DNA from: Anthracocystis setariae
Taxonomy: Eukaryota > Basidiomycota > Ustilaginomycetes > Ustilaginales > Ustilaginaceae
Reading direction: 5' to 3'
NCBI GenBank assembly: GCA_928724745.1
Contig: CAKMXJ010000004.1
Location: 620,001-684,000 of the forward strand
Length of the DNA stretch: 64,000 nt
Notes under the pieces: generated by a model
Told to the model about the DNA's origin: nothing
Databases searched by the model: none
The model's input: the letters and a program-made list of their open reading frames with translations, nothing else
Shown here: one piece after another, positions 51,912 to 61,999 of the stretch
Position numbering within the stretch: the first letter of the stretch is position 1
How the letters are laid out: each line of letters begins with the position of its first letter
Made by a program: the position numbers and the translations under genes

Positions 51912-53522
51912 ATGGCTTCCTCTGCTAACAAGCACTCTGACAATCATGAGCACAACTACACCATGATGCAGGCCTTCGAGTGGTACACTCAGGGCGAGGG
52001 CAAGCATTGGAAATGGCTCGGCGACAATGCCAAGCGCTTTGCTGACATGGGAATCACCGCCGTCTGGATCCCTCCACCCACCAAGGCTGCTTCGGCCTCC
52101 AGTACTGGCTACGACATCTACGACACTTGGGATCTCGGCGAGTTCGCACACCCTCGCGACAAGCAGGCTGGAGTCCAACCTCCTAACCGTACCAAGTACG
52201 GCACTCGAGAGGAGCTCGAACATGCTATGAAGCAGCTTCGCAAAAACGGCATTTCCATCTACGTCGATGCTGTTCTCAACCATCGTATGGGCGCAGACGA
52301 ACTCCAGACGTTCAAGGCTCGCATGGTGGACCAGAACGACCGCACCAAGCTTGTCTCTGATGCCTACGACATCCAAGGATGGACCAAGTACACCTTTCCC
52401 GCTCGAGGTGACAAGCATTCCGACTTCAAGTGGAGCTTTGAGCACTTCACCGGTGTAGACTGGGATCAGAAGACAGAGACCAAGGCTGTCTTCCGTATCG
52501 AAGGCGATGGCAAGCATTGGGCCACCGACGTTGACAAGGAGAACGGAAACTACGATTTCTTGATGGGCAGCGACGTGGATCATGCTCATCCCGACGTTCG
52601 TCAGGATCTACTCAACTGGGGCGCTTGGATGATGCGAACATTCCCCATCGCCGGTTTCCGCTTCGATGCAGTCAAGCACATGTCGCGCGACTTTGTGCAC
52701 GACTTTGTCAAACACATCCGCGACGAGGCTCGAAAGCTTCGCAACGAGAGAGGACTCAAGGCCGCAGACGAATCCGAGGGCCCCATTGCCTTCAGTGTCG
52801 GCGAGTTCTGGAAGGACAGCCTGGACTCGTGCATCAAGTACTTGAACGAATTCGGCGATGAGCAGTTCTCCCTCTTTGACGCCCCTTTGCACTACCAATT
52901 CAAGGAGGCAGGTGACGCTGCCGAGTCGTATGATCTGCGCAAGATCTTCGACGGAACCATCGTCCAGACCAGACCCATCGACGCCGTCACCCTGGTTGAG
53001 AACCACGACACTCAATCTGGTCAAGCTCTCGAGTCGACTGTCTCGGCTCAGTTCAAGCCTCTTGCGTACGCTCTCATCCTCATGCGCGAGTCGGGCTACC
53101 CCTGTGTCTTCCTCGGCGATCTCGACGGCTGCAATCCCACTGGCATCGACAACGGCGAGGGCAAGGCCGAACCCATGGCCGATCTCGACAAGTTCATCAA
53201 GGCACGCAAGTACTTTGCCTACGGCGAGCAGCGTGATGTTTGGGACCACCCCAATTGTGTCGCTTGGGTGCGAACTGGAAGCAAGGCCGACGATGACTCC
53301 GGATACGATGCCTCCGCTACCATCATCTGCAACGGTTCGGGTGAGGGCTCCAAGTGGGTCGAGGTGGGCAAGCGCTACGCTGGTCAGAACTTTGTCGACG
53401 TCATTGGCTGGTATCAGGGAGAACAGAAGGTCAATGACGATGGGTGGATCGAGGCCAAGTGTCATCCACGCTCAGCTTCCATCTGGGTACCGGAGAACTC
53501 CAAGCACCGTCAATTCTTCTAA
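51912..53522 (+). CDS. Alpha-amylase, GH13, intracellular type
   Basis: This 536-aa enzyme would hydrolyse alpha-1,4-glucan. It starts MASSANKHSD with no signal peptide, so it should act in the cytosol, for example on glycogen or maltodextrin. GH13 conserved regions are complete: region I DAVLNH (119-124), region II GFRFDAVKH with nucleophile D252, region III GEFW with acid/base E298, and region IV VENHDT with D366. The layout (MMQAFEWY near the N-terminus, single (beta/alpha)8 barrel plus short C-domain) resembles bacterial liquefying and fungal intracellular GH13_5 amylases rather than secreted TAKA-type enzymes. No introns. It marks the last metabolic gene before the secreted-protein cluster. 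Confidence 0.95.
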   Translation: MASSANKHSDNHEHNYTMMQAFEWYTQGEGKHWKWLGDNAKRFADMGITAVWIPPPTKAASASSTGYDIYDTWDLGEFAHPRDKQAGVQPPNRTKYGTREELEHAMKQLRKNGISIYVDAVLNHRMGADELQTFKARMVDQNDRTKLVSDAYDIQGWTKYTFPARGDKHSDFKWSFEHFTGVDWDQKTETKAVFRIEGDGKHWATDVDKENGNYDFLMGSDVDHAHPDVRQDLLNWGAWMMRTFPIAGFRFDAVKHMSRDFVHDFVKHIRDEARKLRNERGLKAADESEGPIAFSVGEFWKDSLDSCIKYLNEFGDEQFSLFDAPLHYQFKEAGDAAESYDLRKIFDGTIVQTRPIDAVTLVENHDTQSGQALESTVSAQFKPLAYALILMRESGYPCVFLGDLDGCNPTGIDNGEGKAEPMADLDKFIKARKYFAYGEQRDVWDHPNCVAWVRTGSKADDDSGYDASATIICNGSGEGSKWVEVGKRYAGQNFVDVIGWYQGEQKVNDDGWIEAKCHPRSASIWVPENSKHRQFF

Positions 53523-54137
53523 GTGGACATTCGATCATGAACATAGACACGACTTGCAACACACGCAACTACCGTAAATGACATCCTTCGTTTTTCTCGG
53601 CGCAGCGACAATGTACAAACAACACATGAACCGCTTCAGCACCCACCTTGAACGCATGCATTCCAGTGTGGGGCTCGAGCCTCGACTGGTAATGATGGCA
53701 AGCTCGACTGCATGGCTGGTCTAACGAAGCTGGATAAGCGCCGCTGCTCTCGATACTCGTCCTTGCATTCGCAATCTTCGATCTGTGAGTCTTCGGGGCT
53801 GTTCGGCTTGTCAATAGCCGAAGTTGAAAGGGGCGAAAATGAGCTGAGGCGGAAGTTTCGAGCTTCCAAGGTTTCTGGTAATTGTTCCGAAGTTGCCGAT
53901 AGAGCAAACCGCAGACGGAAGTCGAGGTGAGTCAGTGCCACCGAGTCGAATCTGACCCAGTCTCGTCCGTTCTTGGCACAAGTCAGCAAGCCGTAGCACA
54001 TGCTAGACTGCACCGGTTCTGAAAAAGTGCTATATCATCACCAAATCAGCCAAGTCTAGTTTTCACTACTCACCACCATCTGAAAGTCCCTTGCCTGTCT
54101 CGAGCTTCACAATTCTCGACCCGTCGCTTTCACGTCC
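53523..54137. other. Boundary region between amylase and secreted-protein cluster
   Basis: No gene is supported. A 125-aa - strand ORF (53636-54013) has no motif or signal peptide. It probably contains the promoter of the first family A gene. Confidence 0.5.
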
Positions 54138-55262
54138 ATGCGCAACGTCAAGCTGAAGTACTTCCCTTGCGTCGTGCTTGCCGACATAGTGGCATACTTG
54201 TTCTTGGCCGCAACTGTCGTCACGGTCAAGACGATCGATTACAAGAGCTATGAATGGCCCGAAGAAGCCACAGAAATGTTGAAGAACGGATTGCTGCCAC
54301 CCTACCACCACAGATATACCGAACAAGAGGCTGACGAATTCCTGGCAAATGCAATGGCTCATTACGTCGGGGTTTCATATCAAGAGCTTCCAGACTCTGC
54401 CCTTCCTCGCGCTCGCCGGTCAATCAGCACCATATTGCAGACCGCCTCCCGCTTTGCAAGTCGCAAGTCGCGTACGATTGGCATGACCCAGGACACGGGA
54501 CGGCATATTTCTGCAGCATACTGGTTTTCTCTGCCCCTCACCGTCGACAATCCACACAACCCATTCGAGACGACGTTCTACCATTTCCTTCGTCCCAACG
54601 GGCAACTGATAAGATCTCTGGACCTCATCCGACTTGACAAATTCAAGCCCAGGAAGGCGACAGGCTTTTGGCTTCCGACTGCTATCATTCGCCCTATCTA
54701 CTACCGCAAGTCAGGAGCTGTCAGCTTCAAAGTGGTGTACGAATATCCCACTTCCATCGTCAAGTATCGAGCCACCCATCGTATCGATCCCCAACTTGCT
54801 GCTGATTCGCTGCGGCAAATTTTGCAGATCAAACAGGGTGGATGGCTAAAGAAACTCGACCCAATTGATCGAGAGATCATCGCTGATGTTTGGGCCAAGG
54901 CACCCGGAAATCCTTATCTGCCTCAATCAGCCTTCTTTAGTCCGGAAGAGAGAAGGAGGTGGAATTATGTTCCGAGATCGTCGCGACGCAAAACCCCTCT
55001 GCAGCAGGATCTGAACGAGCTTCCTGCAGAAGCCGTCGTCTCGTCGGATGAGGAGAGTCAAGACCAGGCCGAACGACATCCTGAAATTCACGGGTCGACT
55101 TCCAGTGCGCATACTGAACATGGTCAGTTGGCAAGTGAGCCGTGGCAGGATCCTTACACCGAACAACGATATCCTCTCCCGGCTCAACACCTTTTTGCTT
55201 CCGATTCCTCAAGTTCCCACTGGCACCCTCAGGCTGGCGAACACAATCCATCCCATCATTAG
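54138..55262 (+). CDS. Predicted secreted protein, family A member 1
   Basis: This 374-aa protein matches no domain I know. The N-terminus (MRNVKLKYFPCVVLADIVAYLFLAA) is a hydrophobic signal peptide or signal anchor. It is followed by the family A motif YEWPEEATEML and TEQEADEFLANAM. The central block WFSLPL, RSLDLIRLDKF, GFWLPTAIIRPIYY and VVYEYPTS is shared with the next gene at 55870. So is the block ending DPIDREIIADVWAKAPG. The C-terminal ~100 residues are polar and variable. The two genes are the same length and strand, 607 bp apart, and look like a tandem duplication. A role as a secreted effector is inferred from gene arrangement in smuts, not from sequence. Confidence 0.8.
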   Translation: MRNVKLKYFPCVVLADIVAYLFLAATVVTVKTIDYKSYEWPEEATEMLKNGLLPPYHHRYTEQEADEFLANAMAHYVGVSYQELPDSALPRARRSISTILQTASRFASRKSRTIGMTQDTGRHISAAYWFSLPLTVDNPHNPFETTFYHFLRPNGQLIRSLDLIRLDKFKPRKATGFWLPTAIIRPIYYRKSGAVSFKVVYEYPTSIVKYRATHRIDPQLAADSLRQILQIKQGGWLKKLDPIDREIIADVWAKAPGNPYLPQSAFFSPEERRRWNYVPRSSRRKTPLQQDLNELPAEAVVSSDEESQDQAERHPEIHGSTSSAHTEHGQLASEPWQDPYTEQRYPLPAQHLFASDSSSSHWHPQAGEHNPSHH

Positions 55263-55869
55263 CCGCTTCGCGTGCTTCACGTACTCAATGATACACTGCG
55301 TCAGCCTTCCAAAAAAGAGTCCACACTCATATGCATCTTGATCTTGATCGACCCTCGCTTCGTTATCATACTGTTGAACTAGAGGGAAGGAGAATGCTGG
55401 TGCTCAAAATAATGACCGTGGTGCCTCTTCACTTTCATCGCATTGTCGCTTCTTTTGTCTCCCATGTCACATGAATGTCTTCATGTTCTTCTTACTTGGC
55501 GCCTAGCGGCTATTCAATTGTCTGGATTCATTCCGTTGCGCTTTTCCCACGCAATGTGTTCTCATATCAGCAGCTTCATCCAATCACCAAGCTTGCAGAT
55601 GCTGTCACGATGGCAATTAATATCATACTGGACGTGCATGTCCCACCGGTGTCCGTGGATGATGATTATCGGTCTCGTCGTATTCGGCTGAGTCCGGTAT
55701 GAAGATCGATTCGGAAGTGTTGTTGTGTCGCATTCGAGGGGGCAGAGCTCGAAGGGAATGGAAGTCTGCTGCTCATTTATAGCGACGGAATTCGAAGTCG
55801 AAACTCACCCCTCTTCCCTACACCACAAACTTCTCACTCAAGCCAGCTTTGAGCCCCTTTCTTCACAGG
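55263..55869. other. Intergenic region between family A genes
   Basis: This ~600 bp has no gene. TTTATA at ~55776-55781 lies ~90 bp before the ATG at 55870 and is a candidate core promoter element. Confidence 0.5.
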
Positions 55870-56994
55870 ATGCGACTTGGACTCTATACAGGCTATATCC
55901 TCATAGCGCTTATCACAGTCCTGCCGCTCATTGCGAGGGCTGTACGCCTGAAACCCTTCGACTATAAGGAATTCGAATGGCCCGAAGAGGCGTACCGGAT
56001 GCTAACCCAGCAAGTCCCTCACCCGTTCATGGAGGAGCGGTATACCGAAGCGCAAGCGGACAAGTTCATGGCCAACGCTATGCTGTATCACACGCAGAAA
56101 GCTCGGGAAACATCGAGCAAGGTGACCAAGGCCGGTATTCATCAATCGCGCGAACTGTTGCTGCGGGCGTCCAGCTTCCGACCTCGCCACCAATTCGCAA
56201 CGCACGGAATCGATCCACAAGTCTCGCGCAGCTATGTTCGACCATGGTTCTCGCTGCCCCTGTTAGATTCGCCACCTCACGATCCGTTTCAACTCTCCTT
56301 CCACCGCTCTCCCACCCGCGATGGAGCCACCGCACGCTCGTTGGATCTGCTCCGATTCGATCGGTACAGTCCTCGCAACCTCGACGGCTTCTGGCTCCCC
56401 ACCGCCATCATTCGTCCCCGTTACCGCCTATCCGACAAGAATCTAGAGTTCGAAGTAGTCTACGAACTACCGACGTCACACACGCTCTATCGACAGAACC
56501 ATAGATTTAGTCCCGACCTCGCACCTGAGATGCTCAAGAGCGTGCTGCATCACAAGCAAGATCTCTGGCTACACAAACTCAACGGCATGGATAGAAACAC
56601 GATTTCGCTCGTCTGGGGTCAAGCTCCCGGTTCCGCGCTTCTGATCGAAAGTCCTCTCAGTCTTACCAAGCGGAAGAAGTTGGCTCCAGAGTCGTCCTCC
56701 CAAGCTAGCAACGCCGTACCCATGGTAGACTTGAATCATCCCACCGGTCCATCCGAAGCAGAGTCTCCAGAAGTGTCTCAAGCAAGCGCATCAGGATCCA
56801 CACGATCGCAACCCAGTCAAGACAAGGCAAAGGCCGTACAGTCCGAACACGACTTCGTCCGAGGAAGAGATTGGGAAAACATTCTAGCAGCGCAAAAGGC
56901 TCATTCGACCGGTCCCCTTCGTGAGGATAATGGGAAGGATAAGATCGATCTACATCTGTCCTTAGCTCCTCCACATTATCGCTTCCCCGGCTAA
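55870..56994 (+). CDS. Predicted secreted protein, family A member 2
   Basis: This 374-aa protein is a paralogue of the gene at 54138. The Met at 55870 puts the hydrophobic segment LYTGYILIALITVLPLIA at the very N-terminus; an in-frame Met seven codons upstream would place polar residues first. It shares EWPEEAYRML, TEAQADKFMANAM, WFSLPL, RSLDLLRFDRY, GFWLPTAIIRPRY, EVVYELPTS and a D-R-N-T-I-S-L-V-W-G-Q-A-P-G block. The C-terminal ~90 residues are Ser/Gln/Glu-rich and differ from member 1. No cysteines stand out. Function unknown; host-interaction role is a guess from context. Confidence 0.8.
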   Translation: MRLGLYTGYILIALITVLPLIARAVRLKPFDYKEFEWPEEAYRMLTQQVPHPFMEERYTEAQADKFMANAMLYHTQKARETSSKVTKAGIHQSRELLLRASSFRPRHQFATHGIDPQVSRSYVRPWFSLPLLDSPPHDPFQLSFHRSPTRDGATARSLDLLRFDRYSPRNLDGFWLPTAIIRPRYRLSDKNLEFEVVYELPTSHTLYRQNHRFSPDLAPEMLKSVLHHKQDLWLHKLNGMDRNTISLVWGQAPGSALLIESPLSLTKRKKLAPESSSQASNAVPMVDLNHPTGPSEAESPEVSQASASGSTRSQPSQDKAKAVQSEHDFVRGRDWENILAAQKAHSTGPLREDNGKDKIDLHLSLAPPHYRFPG

Positions 56995-57232
56995 CAAAGA
57001 GATCTTAGCATGGTGGCAATTACAGATGTCTCGTTTCTGAAAATAAAAGCTTAGATGTGTTAGTGAGCAGTGCCTCTCAATCGTGCCTTGCAAGGGTGGT
57101 CGTGGTGATGAGTGAGTGCTCTAGCTGGCGACGACTCACACCGTCCATAAATTGCAGCCTATCAACGCATTCTATTCTCTCTTTCGTTGGGTGGATGATA
57201 CAAAGCACTAGAGTGAGGAACACTCTGTGACA

Positions 57233-58295
57233 TCACCAGAGATAAAGATGTAGCCTTTCCCAGACAGTAAGGTTAGGCCTCGCCGAACTGACCTGTATAC
57301 ATACTGTAGAGTTTGTACTGCCTAATATGTCCGCAACGATGGCTTCTACACCTTCAACCACGCTGGCGCCCTCTGGCCTAACCAAGTGAAGGTGCCATCG
57401 GTCGTAGAGCGAGTCTGTGTCAACAGCTCTCAGCGCGGATCTGGAAGCTCGATAAGCTGCAGGTTTGGCGGTCACATGTGAAGAAGTGACGGCACCTTCG
57501 ACCAAACCGACCAAACCAAAAATGGATGCGTGACCACTGGGCATGGGAAATCGCTGCCAGACATAAACATGGTGCTTTAGGTCCTTAATTGGACGCATGC
57601 GACCTTCCTCGATGGTATGAAATGACCGTTTCTTGGTATCTCCGACTCGATACGCAAACACATTCGGTTTGAGCTCGTCAAGACTCGCCCTGGCGCTACC
57701 GTACGCTTCCAGGATCAAGCCATCAGTAAGTTTCGTCCCTCGATATGGGTGAAAGTAGGTGAAACGCGTTGAAAATGGTACCTTCGATTCGAACAAGGGT
57801 CCCAGTCCTTCTAGGAATGCCATGCGTTCGTCGTAGCTCATCTCGGCAGGAGCGAGATGATCTCCAAATTGAACAACGTTGGGCATGACAGGTTCGGGAG
57901 CGTGATCAGCTACCTCCCGATCCTATGAACCCACTGGCCCCGATGAATGCTCAGCAAACACATTCACCCGACTGCTCGATCCATCATGTGCATAATGCAA
58001 TGCCGGATAGGTAGTCTCGCGAGAAGCAGGATCGTGGAAAAGATTTCGTTCGATCGCTTCAAGATGTTCGTTGGCAGCATGATCGGACGAAGCCGAAGCG
58101 TCTACATGTTGATGCTGCCCAACATTTGCTCAGGTGGCTCGAGTTTGTCCTCTTAAATGTTCTTAAGCTTCCTGCGGATGGTCAGCTGCCGAGTGGATCG
58201 ATTGCTAGGTATAGCTCGGAGGCTTGGCGACCCGCCGAGCCTATACTCAAGCTGACCAACCACGCAAAGACCAGAGTCGGAACGATGACACGCAT
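57233..58295 (-). pseudogene. Decayed family B secreted-protein gene
   Basis: A good signal peptide starts at 58295 (MRVIVPTLVFAWLVSLSIGSAG) and its frame stops at TGA 58182-58184 after 37 codons. The family B body continues in a different frame, with in-frame stops at 58130-58132 (TGA) and 57923-57925 (TAG). Between those stops HLEAIERNLFHDPASRE matches the AIERFLERTG region of the paralogue at 59790. After the TAG an intact 217-codon stretch (57233-57886) carries the conserved C-terminal block: TKLTDGLILEAYG, VYVWQRFP and SIFGLVGLVEG. At least one frameshift and two or three stops separate the parts. Unrecognised introns could in principle rescue it, but paralogues appear intron-less. A short ORF starting at 57886 would lack a signal peptide. 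Confidence 0.7.
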
Positions 58296-58878
58296 CTTTG
58301 CCACGCAGAAACAAGTGGGCGGCTCTTGAGAGACAGAGACGTCCTGGGGCTAAAGTCTTGTTGAACCTGTGTTATTTTCTACTATACCACGTTTTGGATG
58401 GGACAGCAGCGTGGGTGCTTGCTCTCAAGGAAAATTTCGGCAACTGTCATGAAGAGTGGACCAGATCGAACCCCCCACGTAGATGTAATGATGGGGAAAG
58501 AGTGGGACTCGAGCAATTTTTGTTTGCCAAGCGTATGGTCCCACTCGGGGCTCATTGTATGCAGAAATGCAGATTCAATGATCTATGCAGCAAGGCATAC
58601 AATATCCGTCCGTTCTGGTATATCCCAAGCTGACGGCGAAAGATTGACAAATACTCATGCAACCAGCCGTACTTGATCAACACATGATCCGTACTCCTCT
58701 TCTAGTGACCTGGCTTGACCCAGCAAAGATTGCCATGAACAGAATTCGCACACTCCAGGTGAGATCGAGAACAAAGATCAACCTGCATTAACTGTCTGAC
58801 AGATCTTCAAAGCGAGCTTATATGACACTGCTCCACCGTCTTGAAGCGTTGAGAGAGAATGAATCACATTGCCTATAC
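58296..58878. other. Intergenic region within the family B array
   Basis: No gene seen in ~580 bp. It probably includes the old promoter of the decayed copy and the 3' region of the next gene. Confidence 0.45.
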
Positions 58879-59790
58879 CTAGTTCGGGGTGAGTTCCGAC
58901 AGATCTACCAGCGAGTCTCGACCGACAGCTTGCAGACCGACTCTTCTGGTTGTGAAACCCCTGAAATGATGCTTGAGCTGTTTCGTTTTCACGGCGAGTT
59001 CGAGGACTCCAACTAAACGGAAGACCGAACCAGGATGGTTGTTGACCAGAGGGAAACGCTCCCAGATGTACACCAGATGACTCTTATCCTTTGAAATGGG
59101 CATCTTGCCATGCGTGCTCGCATACTTTGCCTCGGTGTTGCGCGTCGCACTCGAATGAGCAAAGATATTGCCTTCCACATGTCGAAGCTGTCCCATCTTT
59201 TTTCCGAACGTCTCCTCGATCAAGTTTTTCGTAAGAACATTGCCTCCATAAGGGATCGGTCGCAGTCGCGCAATGTCGTCGCGTAGACTCTCAAAATTGG
59301 GAGCAACCCTTCGCAAAAAGTCCATCCGGTCTTGATATTCCATCTCGTAAGGAATTTGAACATTGCGCAGCCAGGCAGGCTGTTGAACGGAAACCGAAGC
59401 TGGATGATGGGGTAAAGGCTCCGTGGACTCTGCGTGGTGTGGTGGTGGGGACTGAGAATGGGCCGAGGACGGTAATCCGGTTGATGGTTGGTGCCATGAA
59501 GGTTTGAACCCGTCAGCTTCGTTCGTCTTGGGAGACCCTGTGCGTTCCAAGAACCTTTCAATTGCACTGATGTCATCGTTGTGACCGTCGTCGAAAGCTT
59601 GCAGATTGCCCACGCCGTGAACATGACCAGACACCTCATCTCCATGGTGCAGCACGTGGTCCCAAGCTTGATACGGATTATGATCAGCTAAGCTAGCAAC
59701 CGATCGCCAGAAGTTGGGCCCGGTTGCGCTGCAGAGGCCCGCGCATGCCAACCACAGAAGAGTCAGGTAGCTAACGATTCGACTTTTCAT
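58879..59790 (-). CDS. Predicted secreted protein, family B member 2
   Basis: This 303-aa intron-less protein has signal peptide MKSRIVSYLTLLWLACAGLCSA, with likely cleavage after CSA, then TGPNFWRSVASLADHNP, nearly the same as the next paralogue (TGANFWQSVADDADNDP). A variable, Ser/Pro/His-rich middle follows. The conserved C-terminal block comprises LTKNLIEETFG, GKMPISKDKSHLVYIWERFP and SVFRLVGVLE. A TATA-like element lies ~67 bp upstream of the ATG. No known domain. Tandem paralogues on the same strand suggest expansion by local duplication. Secretion is supported by sequence; an effector role is inferred. Confidence 0.82.
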   Translation of the reverse strand: MKSRIVSYLTLLWLACAGLCSATGPNFWRSVASLADHNPYQAWDHVLHHGDEVSGHVHGVGNLQAFDDGHNDDISAIERFLERTGSPKTNEADGFKPSWHQPSTGLPSSAHSQSPPPHHAESTEPLPHHPASVSVQQPAWLRNVQIPYEMEYQDRMDFLRRVAPNFESLRDDIARLRPIPYGGNVLTKNLIEETFGKKMGQLRHVEGNIFAHSSATRNTEAKYASTHGKMPISKDKSHLVYIWERFPLVNNHPGSVFRLVGVLELAVKTKQLKHHFRGFTTRRVGLQAVGRDSLVDLSELTPN

Positions 59791-60585
59791 CTTACCTCGG
59801 TTGCAGTAAGGTGGCTTTCAAGATGGGGACTCTAAACGACTGCGGAGAAAGGACCCATTTATAACTGATAGAAACAAAAGTCAGGTGAGTCGAACCTGCT
59901 CAAGCTTCCTTCTTCGGTGGGACAAACCATATCGGATCAAAGGCATGACGAATGTGCCTTCAGAAAGAACAATGCCAAGGTGGGGTTTGGTTGTGTTGTG
60001 TTTTGTTCCACTGTTCATGGTCCCACGATTGCATGCATGCGGACAGCAATGAAATGTCGCCAAACGACTTGGCCTTCGACTATGTACGCCTACCGCGGCA
60101 ACCAGACTGTCTCATGGCATCAAGAGTCACTGTTGAAAAAAGTCGATTAGCTACGACTCGGATTCAAGAACCCACACATTGACGAATCATCTTGTCCAAA
60201 TACTCGGTGGGCGCAGAGCACTCATGGTCAGACCTCGAAGGAAGCATCGGACCCAGCTTCATTTCTCTGTCTCTGCGTAGTTCTTTAATGGTCTTTTTGC
60301 TCAACCATGTGGGGACACTCAGCTTAAAGTGCAGACAGTTGTCACATTTGCAGAGTGGACGCTATGTAGAAGAAACAAAGGAAAAGAAAGATGCAAAGTG
60401 GGTGCTACGGAAAGCTCAAACTCGGAAGCACCAACGCCCCACCAAAGCCCGTCTAAGTCAAACAGCCGTTAGCGAAAGTCGAGGTATCCACGAAATCGAG
60501 TAGATCTCCGGATCCTGCGTACCTCGCAAATCCACCGAACAGTGCCCGTAAAGCCGAGCGACTCCTTTCAGAAAGTCGTTGAAGC
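59791..60585. other. Intergenic region within the family B array
   Basis: No gene seen. It contains the TATA element of the gene starting at 59790 and A/G-rich sequence near 60360-60420. Confidence 0.45.
59857..59863 (-). promoter_or_regulatory. TATA box of family B member 2
   Basis: TATAAAT on the - strand, 67 bp upstream of the ATG at 59790. Confidence 0.55.
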
Positions 60586-61476
60586 TCAATGCATCAGCAC
60601 CCTTTCGAGCGGAAACAACGTGACGAGTGCGTCTTCACCCAGCGGGAACAGTTTTGACTTTGAAACACGGTAGGCGTCCAGCTCTTGAGTCGTATATCTG
60701 GAAGGACGGTGTCCCTCGACAACCCCAACAAGTCGGAACACCGAACCTGCTTCACCTAGGCCGTTGGCAAAATGTTGCCAAATATATACGAGATGAGAGC
60801 TGTGGCTCTGCGTGCGCATTCCTCCGTCGATCAGCGTGTGTTTCATCGGATCAACCCCATACCCGGCTCGAACAGCATAGAGGTTGCCTCCCATATGCCA
60901 AAAGAACGAATTGACACTTCCAAACGCATCCTTGATCAGTCCTTCCGTAAGTCTCCTCCCTTGGTACGGGACCAAGCGAGCGATTCCAGGCTGGGGTGGA
61001 TGGCCATACTGGCGCAACATCTGGCTCCCTTGTTGGAGAATGAGCATACGTTGATTGTAGTCTAAGCGGGCAAGTCCAATCGCATCGAGTTCGTGAGGTA
61101 GCGTAGCACTGGAAGCTTGGTAAGGTAGGGTCTGAGGTGGTGTAGGGTCGTATGGTGGAGCTGAATGTTGATTCGCTGAGGAACTGGAACCTGCAGAACC
61201 ACGGTGAGCTTTCTTCGTCTTGGAGGAAGGATCAAGGTCCAACAGTCTTTCGAGACTGTGTATGTCAGGCGTCGAAACTTGTGAGCTTTCCAGTATAGGA
61301 TACGGGTGCGATATCTCTTGAACTGGCGAAGGATGCTGCAATACACTATTCCAGGCTTGTCCCGGATCATTATCAGCATCATCGGCAACGGATTGCCAGA
61401 AATTCGCGCCGGTCGCGCTGCAAACGCTCGAGATACTCAGCCACAAGACGGCTACGTGGCAAATGCTACCTCTCAT
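60586..61476 (-). CDS. Predicted secreted protein, family B member 3
   Basis: The protein is 296 aa from the Met at 61476 (MRGSICHVAVLWLSISSVCSA), the choice that makes the signal peptide N-terminal; the frame also has a Met six codons earlier (61494). The mature start TGANFWQSV matches member 2 closely. The middle is Ser/Pro-rich and variable. The conserved end has RLTEGLIKDAFGSV, VYIWQHFA and SVFRLVGVVEG. No recognised domain or membrane span beyond the signal. It is closest in sequence to member 2, suggesting the most recent duplication in the array. Confidence 0.82.
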   Translation of the reverse strand: MRGSICHVAVLWLSISSVCSATGANFWQSVADDADNDPGQAWNSVLQHPSPVQEISHPYPILESSQVSTPDIHSLERLLDLDPSSKTKKAHRGSAGSSSSANQHSAPPYDPTPPQTLPYQASSATLPHELDAIGLARLDYNQRMLILQQGSQMLRQYGHPPQPGIARLVPYQGRRLTEGLIKDAFGSVNSFFWHMGGNLYAVRAGYGVDPMKHTLIDGGMRTQSHSSHLVYIWQHFANGLGEAGSVFRLVGVVEGHRPSRYTTQELDAYRVSKSKLFPLGEDALVTLFPLERVLMH

Positions 61477-61999
61477 CTTGTCTCGGAGACGCATCGTGGC
61501 TTTGAATCAAGAATAAAACGATCGCTGTAAAAGCCTGCCTTGATATATCTATCGATTCCATTTGAAGAGCGCCCTTGGCGTGTGCCACCAGCCGTCATCA
61601 ACACGTTAACAATTTCAAGTCTACTGTATGCATGGCCTTGTTGTCTGACAATAGAGACTGCTCGGGTGGGACGGTATCTAGCTGTAACGGTTGATCGTGA
61701 CACGAATGTTGTTGACATCCGCTCACTGTAGCGCTTCATCTCGGATGCTGCTTCAGAGAGGTGTCACACTCAACACATCGGTGGATCTTCAAGCATGTGC
61801 CTTTATCTCATCTCATGCGTCACGGTCTTTGATATCTTCGGAAAATGCATGGTGAGCTGCATCGGATTTGAGGTGTGACTTACAACGTGTGGGACAATGT
61901 GGGGCCAAAGTGCTTGTGTCGCCACTGTGGTCTGCATCAACGAAAGCTTGGCAGCCAGCATCGGATTCGTGCCAAAAGGAAATGATAGACGCAGCTGGA
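61477..61999. other. Intergenic region within the family B array
   Basis: No gene seen. AGATATATC at ~61542-61550 lies ~70 bp upstream of the member 3 ATG and is a candidate TATA element. Confidence 0.5.

Noticed and set aside
52608..53465. 285-aa - strand ORF
   Set aside because: It is a shadow of the amylase gene, which carries all catalytic residues on the + strand.
53636..54013. 125-aa - strand ORF near the cluster boundary
   Set aside because: No signal peptide, no similarity to either secreted family, and no domain.
59870..59960. Possible tRNA suggested by GGTTCGACTC on the - strand
   Set aside because: No matching A box or stem pairing upstream; likely chance.
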